Shown here piece by piece: positions 38,823 through 46,165 of a stretch of DNA of 46,165 nt (position 1 is the stretch's first letter; every line of letters begins with the position of its first letter). Made by a program: the position numbers and the translations under genes. Origin of the DNA: Robertmurraya massiliosenegalensis JC6 (lineage in GTDB: Bacteria > Bacillota > Bacilli > Bacillales > Cytobacillaceae); assembly GCF_000311725.1 (NCBI RefSeq), contig NZ_HE978511.1, positions 1,203,171-1,249,335 on the forward strand, in the 5' to 3' direction. Below the pieces are notes generated by a model. It saw only the letters and a program-made list of their open reading frames with translations, was not told where the DNA came from and searched no databases.

Positions 38823-41276
38823 CTAACCTTCTTTAAGTGCTGATATTATATCTATTTTACTTGCTGTTGTACTAGAAATCCAAGAAGCAAAGAGGCTTAA
38901 GAATATACCCGAAACGAAAGCTAATATCATGTTCCCTATTGGGATTTGAAAACTTACAAAATCTCCAAACATTTCGGAGTGGCTTGCAACGTATAGTAAC
39001 AGTATTCCTAGAAGAATTCCTCCGGTCACACCAGAAATTCCGATAAGTAAACCTTCACTGGAAACCATCTTGCGAACTTGTTTTTTCGTAAAACCAATTG
39101 CTCTCATGGTTCCAATTTCTGATCTCCGTTCAAATGTGTTCATTAATAACGTATTAGCTGTACCGATGCTGGCAAGGCCGATAACCAGAATGAGCATAAT
39201 TAATATTAATTCATTCATTCCAGTTAATGCAGATGTCGTTGATTGTATTTCATCTTCGACCGTCTCCACTTTAGATAGATGCTCACCAAAATCGAGCCAT
39301 AGTTGATCCCGTAATGAATCCCCTTCACTTCCATCCTTTAATGTTAGAAGCATCGTGAAACTATTCGACCAACCAAATTCTTGAGGGAAATGTCGCTTAT
39401 CCATAAAGGCGACATAGCTAGAATAATTCGATGTTTTTACAGAACCAAGTACCGGAAATTCTTGTGGACCATTAGGGGTCTGGATAAATATTCGCTCCCC
39501 TACATTACCTCCCCATTCATTAAAAGCCCTTTCTCCAAGGACAACAGAGGGTTCCTTTTTTAGCATATCATATATATGCTCACTTTCCTCTTCAAATAAG
39601 GAAGGTCCTGCTTCATCGATAGCATAAACGGAAAATTGCCTGCCCTCTCCATCTGTTGTTTTCCATGTTATTGGTGTTGCTTCCATTAGTGGCTCCACAT
39701 CAGCAATTGAACCATAGCCTAGAAGTGTTTCCATATCCTGCTCAGTCCAAGGTGTTTCGGATGTAATCCTTATATCTCCTCCATACGTATTTCTAATTTC
39801 GTGCTCATATCCCTCTGGAGCAGATTCAATTACAGCACTTAATAACAAGATAACTGCTACCCCAACCGCTAGAACAGCCGACGTATTCGCATTTCGATTC
39901 AACTGTTTTTTTAGACTGTGAGTGGCTAGGCTACCAGCATAGCCAAACATGATTTGTAAAACAGGTCTTGAAATCGAACTTAGAGCGAGAAGAAGCAAAG
40001 GAAATAATAGTATAATGCTAGCTATTATAGCTACATAGGAAAATGGATGATCAACAAAGATAAACACTAATAAACCAATCCCAATAATAGCTCTTATTAC
40101 GAAATATCTAGTAGTGGATGAAGCTTGATCTTCATTTTTCAAAGTCAATAATACTGAGGTTTTTCCTGCGTAATAAATCGGTACTAATGAAAAAATAACA
40201 GGAAATATAATCCCGCTCATCACAGCAATGATTGTAGGAATTTCCCAATTCAACGTGTAAACCATGTCAAATTCAAACACACTAAGCAGCGTTTTCATAA
40301 ACAAATCGCCAAGCCAGATTCCTATCGGCACTCCAATTATAGTACCTAACATGGATAATAGGAGAACTTCCACCAGAATTAGTTTGGAAACAGAACTTTG
40401 GAGATAGCCTAAACTTTTCATAATCGCAAATTCCTTTTTTCGCTCTGTAACACTCGTATATATCATGTTAAATACAATAAATCCACTTATAAATATCGAT
40501 AATGCTGCTATTAAATAGAAGAAAGTGTAGAGTCCACCGATGTCATTGCTTTGTAGGTCATCCGCAACTACCGGCTGAATATATACACTGGAATCACGAT
40601 ATTCCTCTTCTAACAAATGAAAAAGCTCTTCTCCGCCTGCATTCGTTTGAAATCGAAGATATGAAATCTCATCTTCAATCCCAATCCATTCTCTTAATAG
40701 TTGGAGAGGCGCCATCACACGAAAACTCATTTGCTCAGCTCGTTCCCACGTACTTGGGCTTGCGAGTAGTTGTGTATATTCTACAATAGCAGAAATTCTA
40801 GCCTCACCTAGATTAGTGAAGCTGATCGTATCTCCTACTTTTTTATTTAGTAGCTCAGCTAAAACATCTGGAATAACTAGGCCCTGATTATCTAAAGTCC
40901 CCTCTGTTACCGGAAGTTTTAATAATGGGCTATTTTGATCATTCACACCTGTTATCCGAACAGATCGCTGTTGGAGAGATAAATCCCCCTCCACCTCTAA
41001 AAACGCTTGTTTATCAAGGGCAATCAATGTATCGGTTACAGAGGAATGAGTTAGGATTGTTGAAACCTCAGATTCTGGATACGTATGTTCATCACTTAAC
41101 ACCCAATAATCTGCATTTGCAACATACATTTGTTCATAGTACTCGAAGACATCATTCGTAGTCCGCTCGGCAATGAGCATCGATGTAACAAATGCTACAC
41201 CTAAAGTAATTCCAAGCATGGAGATGAAAAAACGTTTCTTGTTTTGGGTAATATTACGCCATGAAATTCGCCACAT
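38823..41276 (-). CDS. ABC transporter permease with two FtsX domains
   Basis: About 817 aa. One N-terminal membrane helix, a large extracellular region (about 45-250), three membrane helices, a linker with another four, a second extracellular region and a final FtsX block ending near A-S-K-I-D-I-I-S-A-L-K-E-G. This is the MacB/LolC-like duplicated form used for export or membrane-extraction work. A-I-M-K-S-L-G and T-M-R-A-I-G-F are the coupling loops. The frame opens at 41294, but that ATG touches its ribosome site; ATG 41276 (M-W-R-I-S-W-R-N) fits the family start better. It overlaps the ATPase gene end. Confidence 0.88.
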   Translation of the reverse strand: MWRISWRNITQNKKRFFISMLGITLGVAFVTSMLIAERTTNDVFEYYEQMYVANADYWVLSDEHTYPESEVSTILTHSSVTDTLIALDKQAFLEVEGDLSLQQRSVRITGVNDQNSPLLKLPVTEGTLDNQGLVIPDVLAELLNKKVGDTISFTNLGEARISAIVEYTQLLASPSTWERAEQMSFRVMAPLQLLREWIGIEDEISYLRFQTNAGGEELFHLLEEEYRDSSVYIQPVVADDLQSNDIGGLYTFFYLIAALSIFISGFIVFNMIYTSVTERKKEFAIMKSLGYLQSSVSKLILVEVLLLSMLGTIIGVPIGIWLGDLFMKTLLSVFEFDMVYTLNWEIPTIIAVMSGIIFPVIFSLVPIYYAGKTSVLLTLKNEDQASSTTRYFVIRAIIGIGLLVFIFVDHPFSYVAIIASIILLFPLLLLALSSISRPVLQIMFGYAGSLATHSLKKQLNRNANTSAVLAVGVAVILLLSAVIESAPEGYEHEIRNTYGGDIRITSETPWTEQDMETLLGYGSIADVEPLMEATPITWKTTDGEGRQFSVYAIDEAGPSLFEEESEHIYDMLKKEPSVVLGERAFNEWGGNVGERIFIQTPNGPQEFPVLGSVKTSNYSSYVAFMDKRHFPQEFGWSNSFTMLLTLKDGSEGDSLRDQLWLDFGEHLSKVETVEDEIQSTTSALTGMNELILIMLILVIGLASIGTANTLLMNTFERRSEIGTMRAIGFTKKQVRKMVSSEGLLIGISGVTGGILLGILLLYVASHSEMFGDFVSFQIPIGNMILAFVSGIFLSLFASWISSTTASKIDIISALKEG

Positions 41277-41973
41277 AATTAGTATAGTCTCCATCCTTTC
41301 TAGAGATTATCTGATCAATAACGCCATCTTTAAAAAGAATAATACGATCGGCAAACCCCGCTGCGAAAATATCATGTGTCACCATAATAATCGTTTGCTT
41401 ATTCTCTCGGTTGAACTTAGAAATTAAAGTAAGAATTTCTTCTGCACGGCTTCTGTCTAAGTTACCGGTTGGCTCATCCGCCAATAACACAGAAGGATGA
41501 TTGACTAGAGCTCTAGCTATCGCTACCCGCTGCTGCTGACCACCACTAAGTAAATTCGCCCGTTTCTTACCAAGTCCTTCTAGCCCAACAGTATCCATCA
41601 AATTTATAATCTGTTCAGACTTTTCTTTTTTCAGACTACCATCCGCATGGAGAGGAAATGCAATATTTTCTTCGACTGTCAGGGTAGGCAGTAACTGATA
41701 GTTTTGAAAAATAAACCCTATATACTTTCTACGAAATATGGTACGTTCTTTTTCGGTCATATTACTTATCTTACTATTACGAATCAATATATCTCCTTCG
41801 GAAGGAAGATCTAGACCACCTAAAAGTTGTAACAATGTACTTTTTCCAGAACCACTTGGGCCCATAATAGCTACAAATTCTCCTTCCTCCACTTCTAAAT
41901 CTACCCCTTTTAATACTTCTGTTCGCTCCTGTCCCTGTACAAACTCCTTTTTTAAACCTTTTACTTGAATCAT
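41254..41973 (-). CDS. ABC transporter ATPase, LolD/MacB type
   Basis: 239 aa. Walker A G-P-S-G-S-G-K-S-T, Q-loop F-Q-N-Y-Q-L-L, signature L-S-G-G-Q-Q-Q-R-V-A, Walker B V-L-L-A-D-E-P-T-G-N-L-D and M-V-T-H-D. Pairs with the FtsX permease just downstream. GGGAGGAA lies upstream of the ATG. First gene of the PadR operon. Confidence 0.92.
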   Translation of the reverse strand: MIQVKGLKKEFVQGQERTEVLKGVDLEVEEGEFVAIMGPSGSGKSTLLQLLGGLDLPSEGDILIRNSKISNMTEKERTIFRRKYIGFIFQNYQLLPTLTVEENIAFPLHADGSLKKEKSEQIINLMDTVGLEGLGKKRANLLSGGQQQRVAIARALVNHPSVLLADEPTGNLDRSRAEEILTLISKFNRENKQTIIMVTHDIFAAGFADRIILFKDGVIDQIISRKDGDYTNYVANFMA

Positions 41974-42005
41974 CTGTTCATTCCTCCCATCTTCACAAAA
42001 ATATT

Positions 42006-42023
42006 ATATACTAAGTATATACT
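42006..42023. promoter_or_regulatory. Candidate PadR box 1
   Basis: ATATACTAAGTATATACT, a near-palindrome 33 nt upstream of the ATPase start, where it would cover the promoter. An exact second copy lies 87 bp away. Confidence 0.65.
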
Positions 42024-42075
42024 TTCCGAAAGTGTAAAACCAAAAACAATCATAACACATAGTTAAGTAAATAAA

Positions 42076-42124
42076 AAACACTTATAATCATCATATACTA
42101 AGTATATACTGATTATAAGTGTTT
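42076..42124 (-). terminator. Terminator of the lipoprotein/membrane-protein pair, with a PadR box in its loop
   Basis: AAACACTTATAATC / GATTATAAGTGTTT, 14 perfect base pairs, followed on the minus strand by TTTTTATTT. It lies 49 nt after the stop of the 193-aa membrane protein gene. The 21-nt loop holds the second ATATACTAAGTATATACT box. Confidence 0.8.
42093..42110. promoter_or_regulatory. Candidate PadR box 2
   Basis: Identical over 18 nt to box 1 and located inside the loop of the upstream operon's terminator. Confidence 0.6.
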
Positions 42125-42172
42125 GATTGTATTTTCCATCATTTATTACATTTACTCTTCATTTGTTGTTCC

Positions 42173-42754
42173 TCAGTTGATACTCTTCTGTCTTGGGGGC
42201 CAAATGAAATAAGAAATGGTGACGACAAAATCAATCCCTAAAGCAAGAGACCAAATCTTCCATATTTGAACTAACGCTTCCGTTCGTGAAGCATCGTTGA
42301 TAAAGTATATGATAGCCACTAATGCTCCGGCACCAATAATATATGAAAGTATATGTCTTCCGAAGCCTTTCAAATAGTGAATGGAATAATCAATACCATA
42401 GCGTTTAACTGGTTTCGGTCCCTCTTTTGTTACATAATAACGAAACCTTTCGTCTGCCCACTTGATCATACTTTTTCCAAAGACAATCGAAACACCGATG
42501 TAAATCGCAGCAATTCCATGGGCCATCGTGGCAACTGCCCCTCGATATAAATCCACGCCTGTAATGACTAATAGTAATAAATCAATAACTGGGGTTAAAG
42601 CTAAGAAAAACAAGCCTAGCCTATCTTTCTTAAGAACATATCTTACCACTAATCCTAATATTATAACCAACCAAAACGCAATTTCACAAGCTACAATCAT
42701 CCAAGCAATAAAATTCAAGCAGGGCAACTCCATTCTCATTAATATTTCCGACAT
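42173..42754 (-). CDS. Membrane protein of unknown function, 193 aa
   Basis: Five hydrophobic segments (about 13-35, 45-65, 72-92, 132-150, 163-183) with a basic cytosolic loop K-W-A-D-E-R-F-R-Y-Y-V-T-K-E-G-P-K-P-V-K-R in the middle. No catalytic motif. It follows the DUF4097 lipoprotein by 31 nt on the same strand and is probably co-transcribed. Possibly related to small Bacillus membrane proteins such as YmcC, but I am not sure. Confidence 0.7.
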   Translation of the reverse strand: MSEILMRMELPCLNFIAWMIVACEIAFWLVIILGLVVRYVLKKDRLGLFFLALTPVIDLLLLVITGVDLYRGAVATMAHGIAAIYIGVSIVFGKSMIKWADERFRYYVTKEGPKPVKRYGIDYSIHYLKGFGRHILSYIIGAGALVAIIYFINDASRTEALVQIWKIWSLALGIDFVVTISYFIWPPRQKSIN

Positions 42755-42785
42755 GCACGATTATATCTATTCCTTTTCTGTTGAG

Positions 42786-43442
42786 TTAATTATTTTTCAC
42801 GCTGATATCCCCAGATTTTGTTTCGATATCCAACGTAAACGTTCCCTCACCAGAAACCGCATCTATCTCTTTTCCATTATCTGCTTCATCCAATGAAACA
42901 GGGAAAGCAATCGTGTTATTTCCGCTTGCCGTTTTTGTTTTTAATTTCATATTCGGATTATCTTCCTGTATCACAATATCAACATTACCACTTTTCGATA
43001 CGACTTTCACATTACTTTGAAACTCAGTAAATACTAGAGATACATCACCACTTTTTGTTGTAAATTCTAAATTATAATTTGCAAGCAGTTCGGAGCTGAT
43101 ATCTCCTGAGTTCCCTTCCATCACAACGTCTCCGTTAAAATCGGTAGGAATGATAACCTTAAATTCATCACCTAGATTTACTTTTGGACCAAAGGGTAGC
43201 AAACTTTTCTTTACACCTATCGTAATTTTCTCACCACTCTGTTCCAATGTTACCCCACGTCCATAATTAGCTTCCACATCCGGCTGATCCTCGCTTTCTA
43301 TTATTATATCATGGCTTCCTTGTTCAATATATATCGTATTCACATCTTCCAAGTTAGCTATTTGTGTTTCCTCGCCATCGGATGCACAACCCATTAGAAG
43401 CAGCATAACCAGGAGCATAAAGGCAATACATAGTTTCTTCAT
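42786..43442 (-). CDS. DUF4097-type lipoprotein, 218 aa
   Basis: Lipoprotein signal M-K-K-L-C-I-A-F-M then L-L-M-G-C-A-S (lipobox Cys19). After it comes a repetitive beta-strand region with K-S-G-D-V-S, K-S-G-N-V-D-I, S-G-N-N-T-I and K-S-G-D-I-S-V motifs, i.e. the beta-solenoid of DUF4097 proteins. Surface-exposed; role unknown. The true start is ATG 43442 with GGAGGAAAT 9 nt before it. The frame runs on upstream without a stop into an MFS fragment, which gives a false 344-aa fusion. Confidence 0.85.
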   Translation of the reverse strand: MKKLCIAFMLLVMLLLMGCASDGEETQIANLEDVNTIYIEQGSHDIIIESEDQPDVEANYGRGVTLEQSGEKITIGVKKSLLPFGPKVNLGDEFKVIIPTDFNGDVVMEGNSGDISSELLANYNLEFTTKSGDVSLVFTEFQSNVKVVSKSGNVDIVIQEDNPNMKLKTKTASGNNTIAFPVSLDEADNGKEIDAVSGEGTFTLDIETKSGDISVKNN

Positions 43443-43760
43443 CTGTCTATTTCCTCCCACATAATATACCAAAAATAACAGCATAAAAAACAAATAGAAA
43501 TATCGGGACTGTAGAGAAAGAAAGCAAATATAGAACGATAGTAAAAGAAGTATCACTCTCGTCATACCCGACCAGAACATCAACTTCGTTTTATTCATCC
43601 GGTCCGCAATAACACCTCCAATAAATAACATCATAATTTGAGGTATACTGGAACCGATCATAACCATTCCAACTGCAGCCTCTAAATTTAGAACTCTTAC
43701 AATATACCAAGATTGCGTAAACAAGAACATCGATGCACCAAGGCTTGAGAAAATACTTGA
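43443..43760 (-). pseudogene. Internal fragment of an MFS efflux transporter
   Basis: Reads S-L-G-A-S-M-F-L-F-T-Q-S-W-Y-I, G-S-S-I-P-Q-I, G-G-V-I-A-D-R-M-N-K and three to four membrane spans, as in the first third of MFS_3-type drug exporters. The D-R-M-N-K/T-K loop is the MFS motif between helices 2 and 3. Both ends are missing: the front is joined to a fabG fragment and the back runs into the lipoprotein gene. Confidence 0.75.
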
Positions 43761-43979
43761 CTTAATGTTCGAGTTAATGCGATAGCTCCAGGATATATTC
43801 AAGATACTGGAATGGTGCACCGAATACCGGAGGATACGATGACCGAATATAAAAAGAAGATTGCGATGGGACGTTTAGGATCTCCAAATGATATTGCCGA
43901 AGCTGCTTCTTTTTTGGCATCTGAGAAAGCAAATTATATTACCGGTCAAACATTAGTAGTAGATGGCGGGCTTATGTAA
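43761..43979 (+). pseudogene. 3' fragment of a FabG-like 3-oxoacyl-ACP reductase
   Basis: Codes for N-V-R-V-N-A-I-A-P-G-Y-I, then M-G-R-L-G-S-P-N-D-I-A-E-A-A-S-F-L and I-T-G-Q-T-L-V-V-D-G-G-L-M, the end of an SDR/FabG protein. The Rossmann domain and active site are absent and a TGA lies right before. The acyltransferase gene follows by 23 nt, so it was once the first or an early gene of the acyl-biosynthesis operon. Confidence 0.88.
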
Positions 43980-44002
43980 TCGCAAATGAAGGAGGGATAG
44001 AC

Positions 44003-44935
44003 ATGAAAACAGCTATATTATTTCCACCATTAATGAAATTAAAAAAGAATGATTACAAAGACTTTTATAAAGAATTTCCGGAAGTCCGTAAGAAATTTAC
44101 CGAGGCCAGTGAAATTTTAGGTTTCAATCTGGAGGAAAAGTTCTATTCAGATGATGAGGATATCATCAATGAAGGAGTCGTGGCAAGATGTGGCACGGTT
44201 ACGATTTGCTCTGCTGTTCATGAAATGGTGAAGGACACCTTACCAAAGGCTGACTATTACCTAGGTCCAAGCCTAGGCCTAATTAATTCCATTCATTGTA
44301 GCGGGAGAATGTCATTTGAAGATACTTTGAGGATGGTCAAAGCAATGGTTGATATCGAAATAAGTGAATTCCCCGATAACCGGTACGGAGTTTACTTCTT
44401 CTATAATATCGATAATAATCTGCTGTTAGAGTACATGGAAGAATTTCGACAGCAAGGTGGAACATTAGAACCTATTATGTTCGGGAATTCTACACAAATG
44501 ATCGTAAATGGCGACTTTGACAGCTTAGAGAAATTGAGTACGAAAGCAGCCACTCAAGGTGGATTAGGGGTAATTGTTCCTTATGGCCCCCCCTCTCATT
44601 GTAGATTAATGGAAAATGTTGAACGCAGATATATAAATGAATATGCCCCTTCTGTAGCAATAAAGGAAGTAGAGATGCCATTGTTAAGCAATGTAACTGG
44701 TAAAGAGATTACCTCCTCTGCCGAAATTAAGGAGGAACTCATTAAACAATATACTAATCCAGTCCAGTGGTATGGATCATTAAAATATATTTATCGTCAA
44801 GGCGTAGAAAAAGTAATCGTAATAGGACCTGGTCAGTTTATTACCAAGTCACTAAATTTCACAGATATCCCCTTTCAGGCAGAGCATTTAGTAACAACAG
44901 ATGCCATAAAAAATAAACTAGCAGTTCGTACCTAA
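44003..44935 (+). CDS. Acyltransferase of the FabD/PKS-AT fold, divergent active site
   Basis: 310 aa. The nucleophile elbow is G-P-S90-L-G (usual G-H-S-L-G) and a late histidine is at His199 in P-P-S-H-C, so Ser-His are kept. The opening G-Q-G-S-Q with the oxyanion glutamine is replaced by F-P-P-L-M-K-L. The malonyl-binding arginine of the R-G-x-x-M region also seems lost (T-L-R-M-V-K-A-M). It may use another acyl group or act as a hydrolase. GAAGGAGGG upstream. Followed by KAS III and ACP genes. Confidence 0.82.
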   Translation: MKTAILFPPLMKLKKNDYKDFYKEFPEVRKKFTEASEILGFNLEEKFYSDDEDIINEGVVARCGTVTICSAVHEMVKDTLPKADYYLGPSLGLINSIHCSGRMSFEDTLRMVKAMVDIEISEFPDNRYGVYFFYNIDNNLLLEYMEEFRQQGGTLEPIMFGNSTQMIVNGDFDSLEKLSTKAATQGGLGVIVPYGPPSHCRLMENVERRYINEYAPSVAIKEVEMPLLSNVTGKEITSSAEIKEELIKQYTNPVQWYGSLKYIYRQGVEKVIVIGPGQFITKSLNFTDIPFQAEHLVTTDAIKNKLAVRT

Positions 44936-44979
44936 TTATTTCTTTAATTTTAGATTAAAACGAAAGGAGGAGTTTAAAT

Positions 44980-46014
44980 TTGAGTATAATCACTGAATTA
45001 AAAAGAGAAGTCAAGTATGCAACTGGCCTTAAAGTTCCAATTAATATTCAAGGTATTGGATTTCAAGTACCAGAAACTGTGGTCACAAATAAAGAAATCA
45101 TCAAAGGTCTTGATACAACAGAAGAGTGGATACAAACAAAGACAGGTATTCAAGAAAGGAGGTTTTTAGAAGAGCCATATGTTACCTCGGATTTATGTGT
45201 AGGTGCCTGTAATGAAGCATTAATAGATGCTGGAATAACTGCAGAAGAGGTTGACATTATTATTTTAACCACTGTAACTCCAGATCAGAGCTTGCCTTCA
45301 ACTGCAATGATACTAAAAGATAAATTAGGGGCAGTAAACGCGATTCCATATGATTTAAACCAAGCTGCCTGTGCAGGTGGAATTTATTCTATCTATTTAG
45401 CTGCTCACCTATTACAAAGCGAAAATATTAATAATGTATTAGTAGTCGGTGCCGAAGTACTATCTAGAGTCACTGATCCAACAGACCGTTCAACCAGAGT
45501 ATTTTTTGGTGATGCTGCTGGAGCAATGGTTTTACAAAAAACAAAGGATGGCTATGGTTTGCTATCATTTGATTTGCAAGATGAAGTAAATGATGCTGTT
45601 CAAATTCCTGGGGGAGGAACTGACGCTTTACGTTCTTCCGGTATAGATGCAACTGATCTATTTATTAAAATGAACGGAAGAGAAGTATGGAATGTAGCGA
45701 CTCGAGCAATTCCCTCTTCGATTCAGCATACAGTTCAATCAGCTGGACTAACGATTAAAGATATAGACCATTTTATTATTCATCAAGCTAATCTTAATAT
45801 TATTAGAGAAGCATTAGACACTTTACAAGTTCCATATGACAAAACAACCGTAACAGTGCAGGAATATGGAAATACAGGATCGGCCACTATTTTTTCAAGC
45901 ATTTATAAAGCAGTCAAAGAAGGAAACGTTTCTGATAACGACTATATTGTATTTTCTGCAATTGGAGCAGGCTTTTTATGGGGTTCACTTTGCTTTAGAT
46001 ATATTCATAATTAA
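44980..46014 (+). CDS. Beta-ketoacyl-ACP synthase III-like (FabH/KAS III)
   Basis: 344 aa thiolase fold. Catalytic triad Cys131 (N-Q-A-A-C-A-G-G), His268 (I-I-H-Q-A-N) and Asn298 (Y-G-N-T-G-S). It condenses a starter acyl-CoA or acyl-ACP with malonyl-ACP, or transfers acyl groups. It has a 20-residue N-terminal extension before the usual I-x-G-I-G-x-x-x-P start. TTG start with AAAGGAGGAG 9 nt upstream. A dedicated copy beside its own ACP, so for a special product, not bulk fatty acids. Confidence 0.9.
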   Translation: MSIITELKREVKYATGLKVPINIQGIGFQVPETVVTNKEIIKGLDTTEEWIQTKTGIQERRFLEEPYVTSDLCVGACNEALIDAGITAEEVDIIILTTVTPDQSLPSTAMILKDKLGAVNAIPYDLNQAACAGGIYSIYLAAHLLQSENINNVLVVGAEVLSRVTDPTDRSTRVFFGDAAGAMVLQKTKDGYGLLSFDLQDEVNDAVQIPGGGTDALRSSGIDATDLFIKMNGREVWNVATRAIPSSIQHTVQSAGLTIKDIDHFIIHQANLNIIREALDTLQVPYDKTTVTVQEYGNTGSATIFSSIYKAVKEGNVSDNDYIVFSAIGAGFLWGSLCFRYIHN

Positions 46015-46029
46015 AAGGAGAGGTTATAC

Positions 46030-46165
46030 ATGATTACAAGAATAAAAGAAATTTATTTGGAGTTATTTGACATTTCTATTCCTCTTGACGAATTAGATAA
46101 TAATGTAGACTTGTTTGGACCAGATTCACCATATGGATTAGATTCAATGGATGTACTTAGCTTCA
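46030..46165 (+). CDS. Acyl carrier protein, cut by the window end
   Basis: AAAAGGAGAGG before ATG 46030. The visible 45 residues include I-P-L-D-E-L-D-N-N-V-D-L-F and Y-G-L-D-S39-M-D-V-L, the phosphopantetheine attachment site. Third gene of the acyltransferase / KAS III / ACP row, 15 nt after the KAS III stop. Confidence 0.88.
   Translation, partial: MITRIKEIYLELFDISIPLDELDNNVDLFGPDSPYGLDSMDVLSF

Noticed and set aside
42786-43820. A single 344-aa MFS-lipoprotein fusion
   Set aside because: The lipoprotein has its own ribosome site, signal peptide and start at 43442; the upstream part is an out-of-context MFS fragment open only by chance.

Overview
The window looks like a chromosomal segment of a low-GC, endospore-former-type Bacillaceae (Bacillus sensu lato). 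The signs are A/T-rich codon use, strong AGGAGG-type ribosome binding sites, frequent TTG/GTG starts, a purine riboswitch, CcpA- and GntR-type sites, and several families of Bacillus-style intergenic palindromes. I saw no rRNA, tRNA, CRISPR array or intact insertion sequence. Most genes lie on the minus strand in metabolic or transport operons. Several places show gene decay or deletion scars.

Layout. 1-1024: 5'-disrupted alanine racemase. 1137-1699: a zinc-ribbon gene and an unknown gene. 2083-4425 (+): three small exported helical proteins sharing an N-terminal motif, followed by a type I signal peptidase; this is the best candidate here for an undescribed system. 4692-6807: a YeiH-type exporter divergent from a LysR regulator. 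7017-12252 (-): an amino-acid or peptide-derivative cluster with a frameshifted threonine-synthase-like gene, RidA, an M20 amidohydrolase, a truncated CapA-like gene and a YfcC-type permease. 12698-15227 (-): a YtrA-type GntR regulator with an ABC exporter and a PF06695 membrane protein, with a perfect palindromic operator upstream. 15648-22349 (-): a GntR-controlled operon encoding a MetNIQ-like importer, a zinc methyltransferase-like UroD homologue, a ProC homologue, a VOC protein and an SDR.

22804-24689: a LysR regulator divergent from an alpha/beta hydrolase that carries the whole residue signature of fluoroacetate dehalogenase. 24964-30450 (-): PTS EIICB, NanE, an RpiR regulator and DhaKLM, i.e. 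ManNAc-type sugar uptake plus dihydroxyacetone phosphorylation. 30732-31385: unknown membrane protein. 31576-33523 (-): adenine deaminase under a guanine-class purine riboswitch. 33615-36250: a GNAT gene, a frameshifted small gene, a stand-alone ABC-type ATPase and gene remnants. 36325-37923: a quinone-reductase-like enzyme divergent from a two-cysteine HxlR regulator. 38314-41973 (-): a MacB/FtsX-type ABC transporter with a PadR regulator and twin candidate operators. 42173-43442 (-): a membrane protein and a DUF4097 lipoprotein. 43443-43979: a scar joining an MFS fragment to a fabG fragment. 44003-end (+): the start of an acyltransferase / KAS III / acyl-carrier-protein operon that runs out of the window.

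Three dispersed repeat families punctuate the window: a ~168-bp element in three copies, a GTGCCTGTCA palindrome in two copies, and a GGGACGGTTCTGGTGTTTCA palindrome in two perfect, one degenerate and one split copy. Two copies of the last family run into coding sequence and supply the C-termini of the host proteins.
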